A stretch of 64,000 nt of DNA from Cinclus cinclus. Taxonomy: Eukaryota > Chordata > Aves > Passeriformes > Cinclidae. The notes beneath the pieces are model-generated. The model searched no databases. It worked only from the letters and a program-made list of their open reading frames with translations, and had not been told where the DNA came from. The stretch lies in NCBI RefSeq assembly GCF_963662255.1, contig NC_085072.1, forward strand, positions 1,616,001 to 1,680,000, in the 5' to 3' direction. This document shows positions 1 to 11,173 of this stretch, in pieces. The translations under genes and the position numbers were made by a program. Position 1 is the first letter of the stretch. Each line of letters starts with the position of its first letter.

Positions 1-301
1 TATGACCTTGCTTAAATACTTCCTGAGGAAATTTGTTCTGCTTCCACATCCCACAGCAACAAATCCATCTGCAGCCAGGCCCTGCTTCTGAATGGATGCT
101 CTCTATTAGCAGAACGATTGTAAGTCATGATTAATGATCTTGTGACAAACTTCAATGGGCAGGGGTAACAGACATGCAGCTTTCAGGGCTTTGCCTTTGG
201 AATTAGAAGTTTATAGGGAAAAAAAAGGAGAATACTAATTCAAAGGGCTTTGACTTAAAACGAAAGAAAACAAAACACAGCAAAGCAAGCAAATCCTTGT
301 G
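1..301. other. Unique non-coding sequence
   Basis: Mixed-composition sequence with no recognisable gene, repeat family or RNA. It contains a short A run near 220-226. The open frames overlapping its right side are short and have no recognisable domain. Confidence 0.5.
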
Positions 302-325
302 TGAATGAATGAATGAATGAATGAA
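302..325 (+). repeat. (TGAA)6 microsatellite
   Basis: Six uninterrupted copies of the tetranucleotide TGAA. It is a short simple repeat with no associated gene. Confidence 0.9.
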
Positions 326-798
326 GTGCCAGGGCAGCCTCCGTGTTCAGGGACAAAAGAACAAGGAATTGAAACCACGAGCTCACCATTAAAAACAAAC
401 CCACGTCCAAGTTCCCGTATTCCCCCCACCACGCCATCCTTTCCAAGGCAACTTGGGGAGCACTTGCAAAATCTCCATTTTCATTATAAACATCCCAGAT
501 TCCCTAAAATACTTCGGACGTAAAACGTCAGAGGCAGCTTTCTATGAAATTGCTGAATTCAACATGAGTGCTGGAGGATACTACGGAGGAGAAGTCCTCT
601 GGCATTTCCCTGTTACAAGATAAAACCCATTTTAAAGCAAAGCAGCTGAGCAGGGAATCCCACCTGTTTCACTGCAAGAGCAGGAACAGCAAATGGCTCG
701 TAAGGAAAGAATATTTTCTTACCCAAGTCAGCACAGACAAAGCAACTCCTGCTGGCTGCCGGCGCTCAGCTCCGAGTCTGCGGGGATTAGAGCTCGGT
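326..798. other. Unique non-coding sequence
   Basis: No recognisable gene or repeat family. Two short forward open frames cross this stretch but lack any motif I recognise. The second ends in an acidic Glu run encoded by the adjoining GAG repeat. Confidence 0.45.
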
Positions 799-832
799 GA
801 GGAGGAGGAGGAGGAGGAGGAGGAGGAGGAGA
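799..832 (+). repeat. (GAG)11 microsatellite
   Basis: About eleven perfect copies of GAG. Read in different frames it gives poly-Glu or poly-Arg on this strand and poly-Pro on the other, which explains the low-complexity open frames here. There is no evidence that it lies in a real exon. Confidence 0.95.
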
Positions 833-1784
833 TGGAGCCGAGATGGTAACCAGGGAGTCACCAGGGGCACGGGGAGAATGCAGCAGGGCTGGGAGTCCCA
901 GATGCAGCGGGCTCAGGATGGAGCTGGGCGTGCAGCAGCCGCTCCTCGCCACTGCTTGGTTTGGTGCCGATACATCCCCGGCTGCAATGCAAATAGGATT
1001 TGCCTTCCTCCAACAATCCCTGAGTGCTCAGCGCTTGGAAACCGCCCCGTTTTCCTTGGGATGGTTCTGTGGGACCGGGAGTTGCGTGGGGCTGTTCTGT
1101 TCCCCGGGACAGGCTGTCCCAGCAGGAGCTCCAGCCCTGGGAAGGGGATGCTCCCCATTCAGCCACGACCTGTGCGGAGCAATCACTCAGCAAGGTTCAT
1201 CTCCATGCCCCGAATTCGGGGCTATTTCACCCTGCACAATGGCTCTATTGTGACTTACAAAACCTCCCTGAGTGCCTGCTCAAGCACAGCACATATGAAT
1301 AGAGGAAATATTAATAATTCTTTGGATATTTTCTACAGTGTGGGAGTTTTGGAGCTGGCAATAACAACTTTACTGACTGCATTCTCAGTTGATTTACACT
1401 GCCATCTAGAATAATGCATGGAAAAAGTCCATATCATTGGGAAGTTTAGTTTTATGTCAGGAATAAATCAGCACTGAGGCAATACTTGAAACTCACATTC
1501 TTTTTCTCAACACATTTTCCCTCAGTAGTTTGGTTCCAAGGCAGAGGCTCTTTGAGGTTGGTCCTGTCTTTGCTGGTCAGGCTCCATCTCTGGGAACTGC
1601 ATGGGGATTTTGGCCAGGATTCCTGCGAGTGGGTTTGAATGTGCAGGTCTCCAGTGTAAGGTTAGGGTGGAATTTGCATGGATTTTACCAAGAAAGTAAA
1701 ATCACTGTAAGGCTTCAGCTGGGGAATGAGGGGGAGCCACTCCCGCTGCAGGGGGGGACACCAGAGTCAGAGTGATGTGAGAGG
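833..1784. other. Unique non-coding sequence
   Basis: Moderately GC-rich from about 840 to 1250, then AT-rich from about 1290 to 1520. Overlapping open frames of 80-200 codons exist on both strands at 800-1410. Their peptides are Gly/Pro/Ser/Arg-rich, have no domain I recognise, and look like chance frames in GC-rich DNA. No RNA gene or transposon was recognised. Confidence 0.4.
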
Positions 1785-2083
1785 CTTTATTAGGGGGGTT
1801 CATTAAGGTGGTTTGTTGGGGGGGGTTATTAGGGGGTTTTATTAGGGGGTGTATTAGAGGGTTTATTAGAGAGGTTTATTAGGGGAGTTCATTAGAGATG
1901 TTTATTAAGGGGGTTTATTAGAGGGTGTATTAGAGGGTTTATTAAGGGTTTTTTTGGGGATTTCTTTTTGGGGGGGTGTTTATTAAGAGGGTTTGGGGAG
2001 ATTTATTAGGGTGGTTTTTGGGGAGTTTATTGGGGGGTTTTGGGGGACTTATTAGGGTGGTTTTTGGGGAGTTTATTTGGGTG
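1785..2083 (+). repeat. Degenerate G/T-rich minisatellite
   Basis: Roughly 300 bp of diverged units built around TTTATTAGGGGG, mostly 12-16 bp long, with C nearly absent from the + strand. The right end holds a longer internal duplication: a block of nearly 30 bp beginning TTATTAGGGTGG occurs at 2003 and again at 2049. Short G runs are spaced throughout, so the strand could form G-quadruplexes. TTAGGG appears inside some units, but the period is not six. Confidence 0.85.
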
Positions 2084-2757
2084 TTCACAGCCATCCTGGG
2101 ATGGTTTGGAGGAGCTCAGGGCAGAGGTGAGGAGCACAAAGGGAAGCTCTGTTTGCAGGAGAGGTGGCTGGGACAGAGCCGCGTGCCCACGCCTTGCCTT
2201 GCTCTGGCAGAACTCACTGTAAATGTGTCAGAAATGCACAGCAAGAGCCCCACTGCAGCAGGGCCCTGCTGGGGATGACCAGCAGGCAGAGGAGGAGGAA
2301 ACATTGCTGAGAAAAGGAAGGAGAGCAGAGCTCTTCAGCTGCAGCGTTCCCACATCACCGGAGTTCAGAGCCTGGCCTTGAGAAACACTCAGAGAAAAAC
2401 ACCAACAACCTGCAGGAGTGAGGGGGGAGAGCTCCCTGAGGGCTCTGCTGAGCAGGAATCGATGGAGATGGTGGCTCCTGACCTTGCCTGATGGAAATCT
2501 GGGACAGCAGCAACGCAGTTCAGGGACTCGTGCAGAGCTCTCCGCGGGCTCGGGCTAAAATAGCAGCTATTAACCAAAGGCAGCAGAGACAGAGCACTGC
2601 TGGCTCTGCTGGAGTGAATCACACCGAGGGGGTGGGAGGGAAGCAGCAGAATGTTCAGCACAGCAGCCAGGAAAAGGTGCTGGTGTCCACATCCCTGGGG
2701 AGAAGCACCTGCAACATGCAAAGAATGAAGAATGGAAAAATATCTCCTGAGTGTCAT
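2084..2757. other. Unique non-coding sequence
   Basis: Mixed GC sequence with no gene or repeat family that I recognise. Short open frames on both strands at 2389-2826 overlap one another and have no family signature. Confidence 0.45.
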
Positions 2758-3030
2758 AAAAAAGATGGAGAGGGACTTTTTACAGAGGCAGCTGTGAGAG
2801 GACAAGGAGGAGTGGTTTTAAACTAAAAGAGGGAAGATTTAGAGTGGATATTTGGAAAGGATTCTTCCCAGGCAGGGTGGGCAGAGCTGGCACAGGTGCC
2901 CAGAGCAGCTGGGGCTGCCCCTGGATCCCTGGCAGTGCCCAAGGCCAGGTTGGACATTGGGGTTGGAGCAGCCTGGGACAGTGGAAATTTGAAATAGATG
3001 ATCTTTGATATTCCTTCCCACCCAAACCCT
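2758..3030 (+). mobile_element. CR1 LINE fragment (3' end)
   Basis: The order of blocks matches the 3' part of avian CR1: a 'gagagggactttttac' block, 'gacaaggagg', 'aaagagggaagatttaga', 'ttcttcccaggcagggtggg', 'gcccagagcagctgggg', 'ccctggcagtgcccaaggcc', then a 'gatgatctttgatattcc' tail. Only the terminal few hundred bases are present, as is usual for 5'-truncated CR1 copies, and no reverse transcriptase frame remains. It is a diverged, dead insertion. Confidence 0.88.
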
Positions 3031-3189
3031 TGGAGAGAAGGGAACAGGGCCCTTTGGGCAGGACCTGTGTGCCCGTGGGGTTCTGGGGGAGGATTTTGAG
3101 TCAGGACACCCTGAATGGAAACACACGCTCAGAAAGCAAGTACACAGAGCCAGGGCTGGCTGTCCCTGGAGCTGTAAGCCTTGGGTCTG

Positions 3190-3298
3190 GCTGCAGCACA
3201 AGGGCAGTCCAGGTGGCCCTTGGGGACCTGGCTGTGGCACTGCTGGGGTTGGACTCGATGTTCCTGAAGGTCTTTCCCAACCTAAAGCGTTCTGTGAG
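3190..3298 (+). mobile_element. CR1 LINE 3' tail, second copy
   Basis: The sequence 'gacctggctgtggcactg' followed by 'ggttggactcgatgttcc', 'aaggtctttcccaacct' and 'gttctgtga' is the typical end of another CR1 subfamily. It lies about 160 bp downstream of the previous CR1 in the same orientation. Its tail differs enough to suggest a separate insertion and not one interrupted copy. Confidence 0.8.
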
Positions 3299-5693
3299 TG
3301 TGTGGCAGGGTCTGGGACTGCCCTGCCCAGCTGGAGCATCCCAGGAGCTCCGGGCTGGTGCCAGCAGAGAGCACTGCAGCACAGCCAATGGAGCCACCTG
3401 GCCTTTGGAGCAAAAGGAAAGCAGCGAGGAAAAGTCTCTTGGAAGAAAAGTTGTGAGAACATGAGAGGTGCAGTTGGGATTTTGAACAGTTGGCCAGGGG
3501 AAGTCATGGTAGCAGAACTCCTGGAAATAATGCAATATTTATAATATGTGCAATTCCATGACATATTCTTCTCAGTCTGGGAGCATTATTTGCTCTTCTT
3601 TTTGCCTTCAAACAAGGATTCTGTAAAGCAGGGAGGCTCTTCCATTCATGGCATGGCTGGAAATGAGTTGAGGTGGGTCTGGATGCTGATTCTTTGAGTT
3701 TCAATTGGAAGGAGCTGCTCTTTTTTTCCAGGTTTTGCTTTTTAAAATTCAGTGGATAAATTGGTGAATGAGTTACCCAAGGAACTCAGTCCCAGGTTTT
3801 GCACATTCTCCTTAACCTGGGAATTCTGGTCCTGGAAACTACATGGTAACTATTCATTTAAAAATGGCAAAGAATCACATAATCGGCTCTTGATGAGCAT
3901 TACTGTTAATTACCCTGTTCAGTGTCACATTTACTGCACAGCTTCATTATCCGTCCCTAAATAATTCCATCCATCTCTTGTACCTCCATCATATCCACAG
4001 AAAACTTCTTTTCTGGGACACATCCCGACCCCCTGTACAAATCACCATCCCAAAATTTACCCACCAGTCAGACTTTGGGGGTTTGGGGCTGCATTTCCTC
4101 AACCTGGGCGACATTTGCTCTGAGAGTCCCCACCAGGAGAGGTTGATGGGCACCCTTGGCCATCCTGTGTGGAATTCCAGCCTCACATTCCCAGCCCACA
4201 CAGAACCCTTCCCGTGCTGACAGTTCACACCCAGAGCTGATGAAGAGCAAGCCAATTAGGGACCTAAAAAGGTCTTTCATTAGGCTTTTGAAAAAAAAAA
4301 ATCAGTGCTAATTATGCAGGTTTGAATAGATGTTTACTCAAGGGGTTAATTATGCATCCGTGAAGAGCAAAATTTCCTGTAATGCATCTGGGGTGGCTGC
4401 TGCAGGCTCTGGTGCCTGGGAAGCCCTGGGAAGTTCATCCCCTGCAATTCCTGGTATCCGCTGGGAGCAGCAGCCAGGGAGTGCCCATGGCTGCCTGGGA
4501 GGGTGGGAGAGCTGCTGTGGGTGCAGCCAGGGCAGCCTGGGGCTGTGCTGGCCTTTATTTCATAGTTTATTATTCCCTCTGGGCTGCCGTGGCTGCACCA
4601 AGGGCAGCTCCCAGCACCAGGCTCTGGGATTCCCTGGAAACTTCTCCTGGGATCAGGATCACGGTGGGAATGGAGGCTCAGCACCCTCCAGAAGCCACCA
4701 GGGAGGTGCCTGCTCTGACTGGGCCCTGACCCCTCCCTGCTCTGTGTCCCGCTGGGGGGAAGCTTCAATTCCTCAATTGTCACGGACAAAGAAGGCAGCA
4801 GGAGCAATGGAATTCAGAATTTCCAGAGCCATTCCTTTCACACCTCGTGGTTGCTGTTAAAACCCAGACCTATTAAGGCATTCCCAGCAAAAGAAATCTT
4901 TCAGGATGCTGAAATCTGCCTGAAAGACTTTTCCAGGAGCAATTTTTCTCTGTCAGCTTATTATTGTGAGCAGTAAATAATCAAGGAGATAACTATACTA
5001 TAGAATTTGGTTTGGGGAAGAATCCAATTAGGTTTCTTTGGGCTTGTCTCATATAGGATTATGCGTGTTTCAGTTCAGGTTTCTTCCTCCTGGGCCACAC
5101 AGCAGCTTTAAATCACTTTTTCTATTTTATCTGTGATTACAGGCTTAAGAAGATGAGGAAGAAACCCCTCCTGTAAGTGATACACCAACACTATCTCGAT
5201 CTCTGGTGCTTCTCAGCAGGTTCTGAAGAATTTGGGACAAGGATGGAGAGGAGCCCTCGTGCCTGGGGAGGAGGAGCAGGCACAGAGCAGGACACCAGGG
5301 CTGGTTTCTGCACGAGCAGAAGTGTTTGTTTTGCTTTCTGAGTGATGACAAGCGAGGAAACAAGAGCTGAATTTCACATCTGCTCCAAAGACTCCTCTTA
5401 CTCTCTGCAAGTAGCCAAAACATATCAGGAGCTGGGAAGACAACACGTCGGAGGGATTTGTGCTTTTTTTTCATCAGCTTGCAAGAAAGTGGAAGCGAGA
5501 TGACAAAACATTTCAGGAGCAGTCTCAGAGTCCATCTCCTGGAGTGTGGGAGGGCTGAGAAATGCAGGATTTGCCTGACACTAGGGACTGCACCCCAGTA
5601 GCCCTGGCAGGAGCTCTGGAATGTCACCCCCATGTCTGTCCCAGTCCTGGTCACCCCCAGCACCGGCAGTGTCCTCTGGACTCACCTGCCCGT
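3299..5693. other. Unique non-coding sequence
   Basis: About 2.4 kb with no recognised gene. It alternates between GC-rich parts (4380-4760) and AT-rich parts (3700-3980, 4240-4380, 4860-5060). Open frames at 4330-4860 (+) and 5145-5663 (-) reach about 175 codons but contain no domain I recognise. No RNA gene was identified. Confidence 0.4.
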
Positions 5694-5820
5694 GGGATGG
5701 GATGGGATGGGATGGGATGGGATGGGATGGGATGGGATGGGATGGGATGGGATGGGATGGGATGGGATGGGATGGGATGGGATGGGATGGGATGGGATGG
5801 CATGGCATGGCATGGCATGG
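5694..5820 (+). repeat. (GGGAT)21 array ending in (GGCAT)4
   Basis: About 21 perfect copies of GGGAT followed, in phase, by about four copies of GGCAT at 5799-5820. The switch is a single G-to-C change carried by every terminal unit, which indicates local spread of one variant by slippage. All frames are open, giving long Trp-Asp-Gly-Met or His-Pro-Ile-Pro-Ser peptides that should not be read as proteins. A CR1 fragment begins directly after the array. Confidence 0.97.
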
Positions 5821-6085
5821 AGAGCCCAGGACACATTCCAGCTCTGAAGGGGCTGCAGGGAACCCAGACAGGGACCATGGAGAGACCCTTCCCCAGGAAC
5901 TGTGGGGACAGGACAAGAGGGAAAGGCTTCACACTGACTAAAGGGAAATTGAGGTTGGGGATGGGGAAGAAATCCTTCCCTGGGAGGGTGGGCAGGCCCT
6001 GGCACAGAGCAGCTGTGGGATCCCTGGCAGTGCCAGGGCCAGGCTGGATGGGGTTTGGAGCAGCTAGGACAGGGGAAGGTGTCCC
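5821..6085 (+). mobile_element. CR1 LINE fragment (3' region)
   Basis: Blocks matching the CR1 3' region appear in order: 'ccagctctgaaggggctgca', 'ggacaggacaagagggaa', 'gaagaaatccttccctggg', 'agggtgggcagg', 'ggatccctggcagtgcc' and 'gggccaggctggatgggg'. It lacks the usual final 'ggtcccttccaaccc' block, so the 3' end is lost or diverged after about 6085. No coding capacity remains. Confidence 0.85.
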
Positions 6086-7552
6086 CGCATCCCAAAGCAG
6101 CTGGGGGTGTGCAGAGGACTCTGTGCTGTTCTCTCTGCTCAAACCCTTCACAGGTTTTGATGCTGCTCTGCCTTCCCCTGGGGAATTGGATTTCTCCAGG
6201 GCTGAGTCCTGCCACAGCCAGAGTGGCCATTAAAGCCGCTCAGGGTGGCTGCAAAATATTTACTCCCTGAGAAGAAGATTTGCCACGGGATGGCTTTTGG
6301 TGTGGGGAGGATGAGGAAGGGTTTCCTGGGATGCTGTGGGGACAGAGCAGAGCCTGGGCTGGCTCCGTGCTCATCCCCAGCCCCCCGTGCAGCACGTCCT
6401 GCCCATGAAATCCTGTTTATCAGCAGAAGTTCATTGAAACATTAATAATACCGGTGTTTGTTTGCTTCTCTCCCCACGCTGCACAAACCCACGCTCGCTC
6501 TTCCCCTCAGGAAAAATGAATTAAATGAGAAGGAAGAGAAAACCAGACCATTTTCCTGAGGCCACAGAATTTCTCAGATATCCATTTCAAGGTGTTTATT
6601 GCAGCCTTTCATCCCCTTCCCCGGCTGTTGAGGCTGAATTCCTTGCCTGGCAACAGATGGGATACCAATTTATTTTTAGCAATTTGTTTGCTTTGATTGA
6701 ACCCTTAAACACCACCCTGCTTTTAAGTCCTGGAATCACCTCGGGGGCTGGCCAGGTGGGCTGAACTCTGCACGAGGAAATTCAGGAGAGGAGCTCCTCG
6801 AGGTGGGGAACCATCCCAGCTCCATGAAAACCGTGTTTGACTTCTCATCCTGGGCTGTGTTAGAGCCATTCCCTGCCATGAGCTCGGAGCTGTCAATTTG
6901 ATTTTACAGAAGGAGCATCCTTAGCCTGGCTTCTCCGTGAGTCCCACAGAAGTCATGGAAATGTCTCAAAGAGCCCCAAAACAGGCACGTCACCCCTGTG
7001 CACAGTCCCTGCTCACAATTTGTTCCGTTCTTTGATGAAATTACTCTTTGAGGCATGGAGAGTTTCTTAGACCCCTCCTTTTGTGTCTGCCCACAAATGG
7101 CTTTTAATAATTAAGTGTAATGGAGGAGCTCCGATTGGATTCCTCACTCAGATGGTTAATTAGGTATTTCTAAATAAGTTACAAAATGTGCTCCTTTGGA
7201 CTCAATTCCTATTGCTTTATCCAAACTAAAACACACAGTTCTCCAGAGAGTTCTTGTTTGAAAATTGACTGAAGATAATTATTTCAGATAATTAAGATCA
7301 CTGAGCAAAGTAATTTAATTTTCTTCCCTGCCTCTCCCTCCCTCCAAGAAATGTAAATGCCTGTGGAATGTCTGATCAATAAAAGAACCTTTCCAAAGGT
7401 TAACTTGGCCAAGTGTGTTGTTATCTGGGAGAGACCAGCATGGAGTGAAATCCAGCAGAGATGTTTGGAAAAGTACTGAAATTTCCAATTGAATTATTCC
7501 CCCCACCAAGATTTTTCTTTTTCTGAGTTGATTTTTTTTTTATTTGTCTGTG
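6086..7552. other. Unique sequence with a TAAT-rich block
   Basis: No gene recognised. The part from about 7085 to 7320 is AT-rich and carries several homeodomain-type cores (taataattaag, ggttaattaggt, gataattatt, gataattaaga). It is neither a simple repeat nor a transposon that I know, so it is a candidate conserved non-coding element. The remainder is ordinary mixed sequence. Confidence 0.4.
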
Positions 7553-7566
7553 TTTTTTTTTTTTTT
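7553..7566 (+). repeat. Poly-T run
   Basis: Fourteen consecutive T residues, preceded by shorter T runs at 7532-7541. It is a simple homopolymer tract. Confidence 0.9.
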
Positions 7567-7830
7567 GTCCCTAATTCTTCCTCTTGGCCAAGGACAGAGC
7601 AGGGACAAAGAGCTGAACATCTCTGGCCAAACAATTTTATTGAAATCGGCTCTGGGCAGACCTGGCAGGTGAGGGAGATGCAGATGAGGAGGGAAAGGTG
7701 AATTGTGTTCAAGCAGGGAGTTCCCTGCAGCAAACTCCTTTGGCAAAGCCTGTGCTGGGACAGCAGCAGAGAAATGGGAGCTGGGGCTTGTGGAGGACTG
7801 GATGAGCTGTGTGAGAAAATGCACTTGAGG

Positions 7831-8109
7831 CTCTCCTCTCCTCTCCTCTCCTCTCCTCTCCTCTCCTCTCCTCTCCTCTCCTCTCCTCTCCTCTCCTCTC
7901 CTCTCCTCTCCTCTCCTCTCCTCTCCTCTCCTCTCCTCTCCTCTCCTCTCCTCTCCTCTCCTCTCCTCTCCTCTCCTCTCCTCTCCTCTCCTCTCCTCTC
8001 CTCTCCTCTCCTCTCCTCTCCTCTCCTCTCCTCTCCTCTCCTCTCCTCTCCTCTCCTCTCCTCTCCTCTCCTCTCCTCTCCTCTCCTCTCCTCTCCTCTC
8101 CTCTCCTCT
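7831..8109 (+). repeat. (CTCTC)56 pentanucleotide array
   Basis: A 279-bp array of CTCTC with no visible interruption, followed by a T/C-rich fringe to about 8150. The + strand is pure pyrimidine and the - strand pure purine. It creates Ser-Pro-Leu-Leu peptides on + and Arg-Gly-Glu-Glu peptides on -, all artefacts of the repeat. Perfection over this length implies either recent growth or collapse/extension during assembly. Confidence 0.98.
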
Positions 8110-8523
8110 TCTTTTTTTCTTTTTCTCTCTTGTTTTCTTGCTTTTTTGCTTTCTCTGAGCCCCTGGTTGCCGCACAGATGGAAGTGTTGTGCCCCAGGGT
8201 TTGTGCAGGGAGTTTGGGATATTGGCACCAAACCCATTTTTACTGTTCTCTTTCCCTGCAAGTTCTCAAGCTGCAAGTGGAGAAAGTGCTCAGCCTCTCA
8301 TCGCAGACAAGCAGAAAACAGCAATGCGAAGTCCTAAGCAGCTTTTAGGATTTCAGTTTTATTTAGTCCTGGGCTGTGCCCTGGGCTCAGAGCTGCTCTC
8401 AGCTGGGTCAGACCTCCCTGAGCTGGAGTTGCAGGGGGAGCTCAGCCCTGCCCAGGGCTCTGAGCTGGGACTGTGAGCAGGGGAGGAAGCTCTCAGCGCT
8501 GCAGAACCTCCCTGAGAACTGGT
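8110..8523. other. Unique non-coding sequence between two arrays
   Basis: After the T/C-rich fringe this becomes ordinary mixed sequence, GC-rich at 8370-8480. No gene, RNA or transposon recognised. Confidence 0.45.
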
Positions 8524-8998
8524 TCTAAATGCTAGATACTAAATACTAGGTACTAAACAGCGAATATGAGATACTAGATGCTAAATGCCAGATACTAGAT
8601 ACTAAATACTAAATATGAGATACTAAATAATAAACACTAGATACTAAATATGAGCTACTAGATACTTAATAATGAATATGAGATACTAGATACTAGACAC
8701 TAGATACTAGATACTAGATACTAGATACTAGATACTAGATATGAGATTCTAAATACTAGATACTAAATAGTAAATATGAGATACTAGATACTAAATGCTA
8801 GATAATAAATACTAGATACTAAATATGAGATACCAAATGCTACGTACTAAATTCTAGATACTAAATAGTAAATGAGATACTAAATACTAGATACTAAATA
8901 CTAAATATTACAGGCGAAATTCTAAATGCGAAATGCTAGACACTAAATACGAGATGCTAAATACTAGATGTTAATTTCTAAATACTAGATACTAGACT
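8524..8998 (+). repeat. AT-rich 7-bp minisatellite (ATACTAG/ATACTAA)
   Basis: About 475 bp composed of heptamers close to ATACTAG, ATACTAA and variants such as ATGCTAG, ATATGAG and ATACGAG. The most regular stretch is near 8690-8735. Composition is strongly A+T, in sharp contrast with the pyrimidine array 400 bp upstream. Frequent TAG and TAA triplets keep frames closed, so no long open frame is produced. Confidence 0.95.
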
Positions 8999-11173
8999 AT
9001 GGGGTCTGTGCCCGTGTGAAATCCTCCCACACCCCTGCAGCTCCAGGAGGGCAGAATTCCTGCTCCTGAGCTCAGCTGACGCTGCTGTGGCTCCCCAGGC
9101 TCTCGTGGCAGTCCCTGCTGCTCTTGAGGGACGTTTGGGATGAGCAGAAGGTCAGGGCTGTGTCCGGGGCTCTGTGGGGAGCCCAGGGCTGGACGCAGCA
9201 TCCCAGGCTCTGCAGAGTGTCTGGGAGCAGTGCCTGCCCCGCACAGCACCAGCCTGGCAATTCCCCAGAGCTCAACCTGGGTTTTCCAGCTCAAATCCAC
9301 TTGCTAATGGCTGCACACTTTTATTAAAGCTTCCTGCGGTGTGCTCATTATCATTTGTGTTTTACAAGGGCCGCTCAGCAAAAGCACAAACACTTCAGTG
9401 CCCCGTCAGTGCTCGGCTTTGAAGCTGCTGGGGAGGTGAATTCCAGAGATCTGCTGTCTTAATTAGAACAAGAGGTTACAGAGATGTTAATAACTGATCT
9501 TGCAGGGCTGACAGAAAGGATTAGAGGTTGTGGAACCAGACGCCTGCAAAGCAGAGGGTTCTGGATGCTGTGGGGTTTTGTCCTGAGCTCACATTCACAG
9601 ATTGTGGCCGAGCTCGGTGCTGGGTTGTGCTGGGCACAGGGATGGGACCAGCCAGGAGGGCCTGAATTCACCCAGCACAGAGCAGCTCTGCAGCCAGGTG
9701 CTTCTGCCTGGCTCTTCCAGGGGATCTGTGTGTGACAAGTTCCGCTCAACCTGTCTCAAGGTGGGAAAAATCTTGCAGCAATTAATTAACTTATTGTATT
9801 TTATGATGTTTGCTGTGCCTCCTGGGCACCCGGAGGATCTCAGCTCTTTGATCCGGAGGGTGTGATTTATTGGGCAATTACACATCCCCACACCATCACT
9901 CATGCTGGGAAGAGGTGCTGTGATCTCATCAGTCTGGGGAAACGTGACATGGAAGGACTTTTATCAAATGGAGGGGCGCTGATGGATGGAGGAGTCAGGG
10001 AAGTATTGATTCGAGCCAATATATTATTTTCCACATTAATATCGTGCAGACAGTGGCAGATAGAGACCCTGCACTGGTGCTGGTGCTCCCTCCATGATGA
10101 AGAATTGCCCTTCTGTGCAGTTTCATTGCAATGAGGGATGGTGTTCTGGGACACTCCATGAGCTCTGAGGGCAATGTTTGTTCTTTAATTATGGGAAGAA
10201 AGAGGCAAAAGGCACAATTGTTTTTCTTGTGCTATCAGGCAGAAACAACGTGAGGGGAATCCTGTGGGGATGTGGAGCTCCCTGGAGTGCTGCTGTGCTT
10301 TGGGATGGCTCGGGACCCATGCCTGGGTGTTTCCTGGGATGGGTGTGTGGTGCAGAGTGAGCACAGCCAGGACAGCCTTTTTTGGGCTGTTTTGTGTCTC
10401 CAGGAACACCAGTTCCAGGGGCTTCAAAAGGAGCAGTGGCTGAGGCAGCAACCTGGAGATGAACATCACTGCAGGTCCTGGTGGCTGTGGAAGGTGAGAT
10501 CAGGAGAAGAGTTTTATTCTTGATTTGGCTTGGTCCTGGTGCCTCTCCTGACTCAGATCCAGAACAGGACGTGGGTTTTCTTTCTGTCACTGCTTCCTTT
10601 CATTCAAGGTCGTCCCTGTGAGTTGAGCAGAGCTTTGCAGTGTGTGACTGATGCGTTCCCCCTGCTATCAGTTCTGCCATGTAATCCTGCATTTATTAAC
10701 GCAGCACCACAGTTCTGCCCATATTCATCAGGACCAGATGGTGATAAGAAGGATTTGTGGTTTAGAAATTACTGTCCTCCTTTTCTTCCCTGGCCCCCAC
10801 CAACAACAGGAAGGGGGGGGGGATTAATCTTAGACTAAAAGTCTTTGGTTCTTGGCTGGCTCAGAAGTCATTTGGAGATAACCGGGGATGAGACTGAGCT
10901 GAGAGCCCTTGCCTTGTGTTGACTGATGAAAAGGTGAAGACTCTGCAGAATTCTGGGGTTGGTTGGGCTCAGGCAGCTTTGTCCAAAGTCTTGTTGTCCA
11001 AACAGGGAAGATTTTCACCTGAGTTTCTGTGTCAGAGGGATGGGGGTGAGTTTGAGCTGTTTGAATGAAAAACAAGGGAGGTTTTCTCGGAGCCCTTGTC
11101 GTGTTTGTCCAGCCTGGGCAGGACGGGGCAGCCCCGGCAGGAGGATCTCAGGTTGTGCAGCAGAGCCCAGGAT
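8999..11173. other. Unique non-coding sequence
   Basis: About 2.2 kb without a recognised gene. There is a G10 run at 10814-10823. Open frames of up to 133 codons on both strands have no recognisable domain. No transposon family was identified. Confidence 0.4.

Noticed and set aside
1785..2083. Interstitial telomere repeat
   Set aside because: TTAGGG appears but the period is 12-16 bp and the hexamers are not in tandem register.
7494..8337. Long open frames of Arg-Gly-Glu-Glu and Ser-Pro-Leu-Leu repeats
   Set aside because: They are translations of the CTCTC array in every frame; there is no non-repeat domain or splice support.
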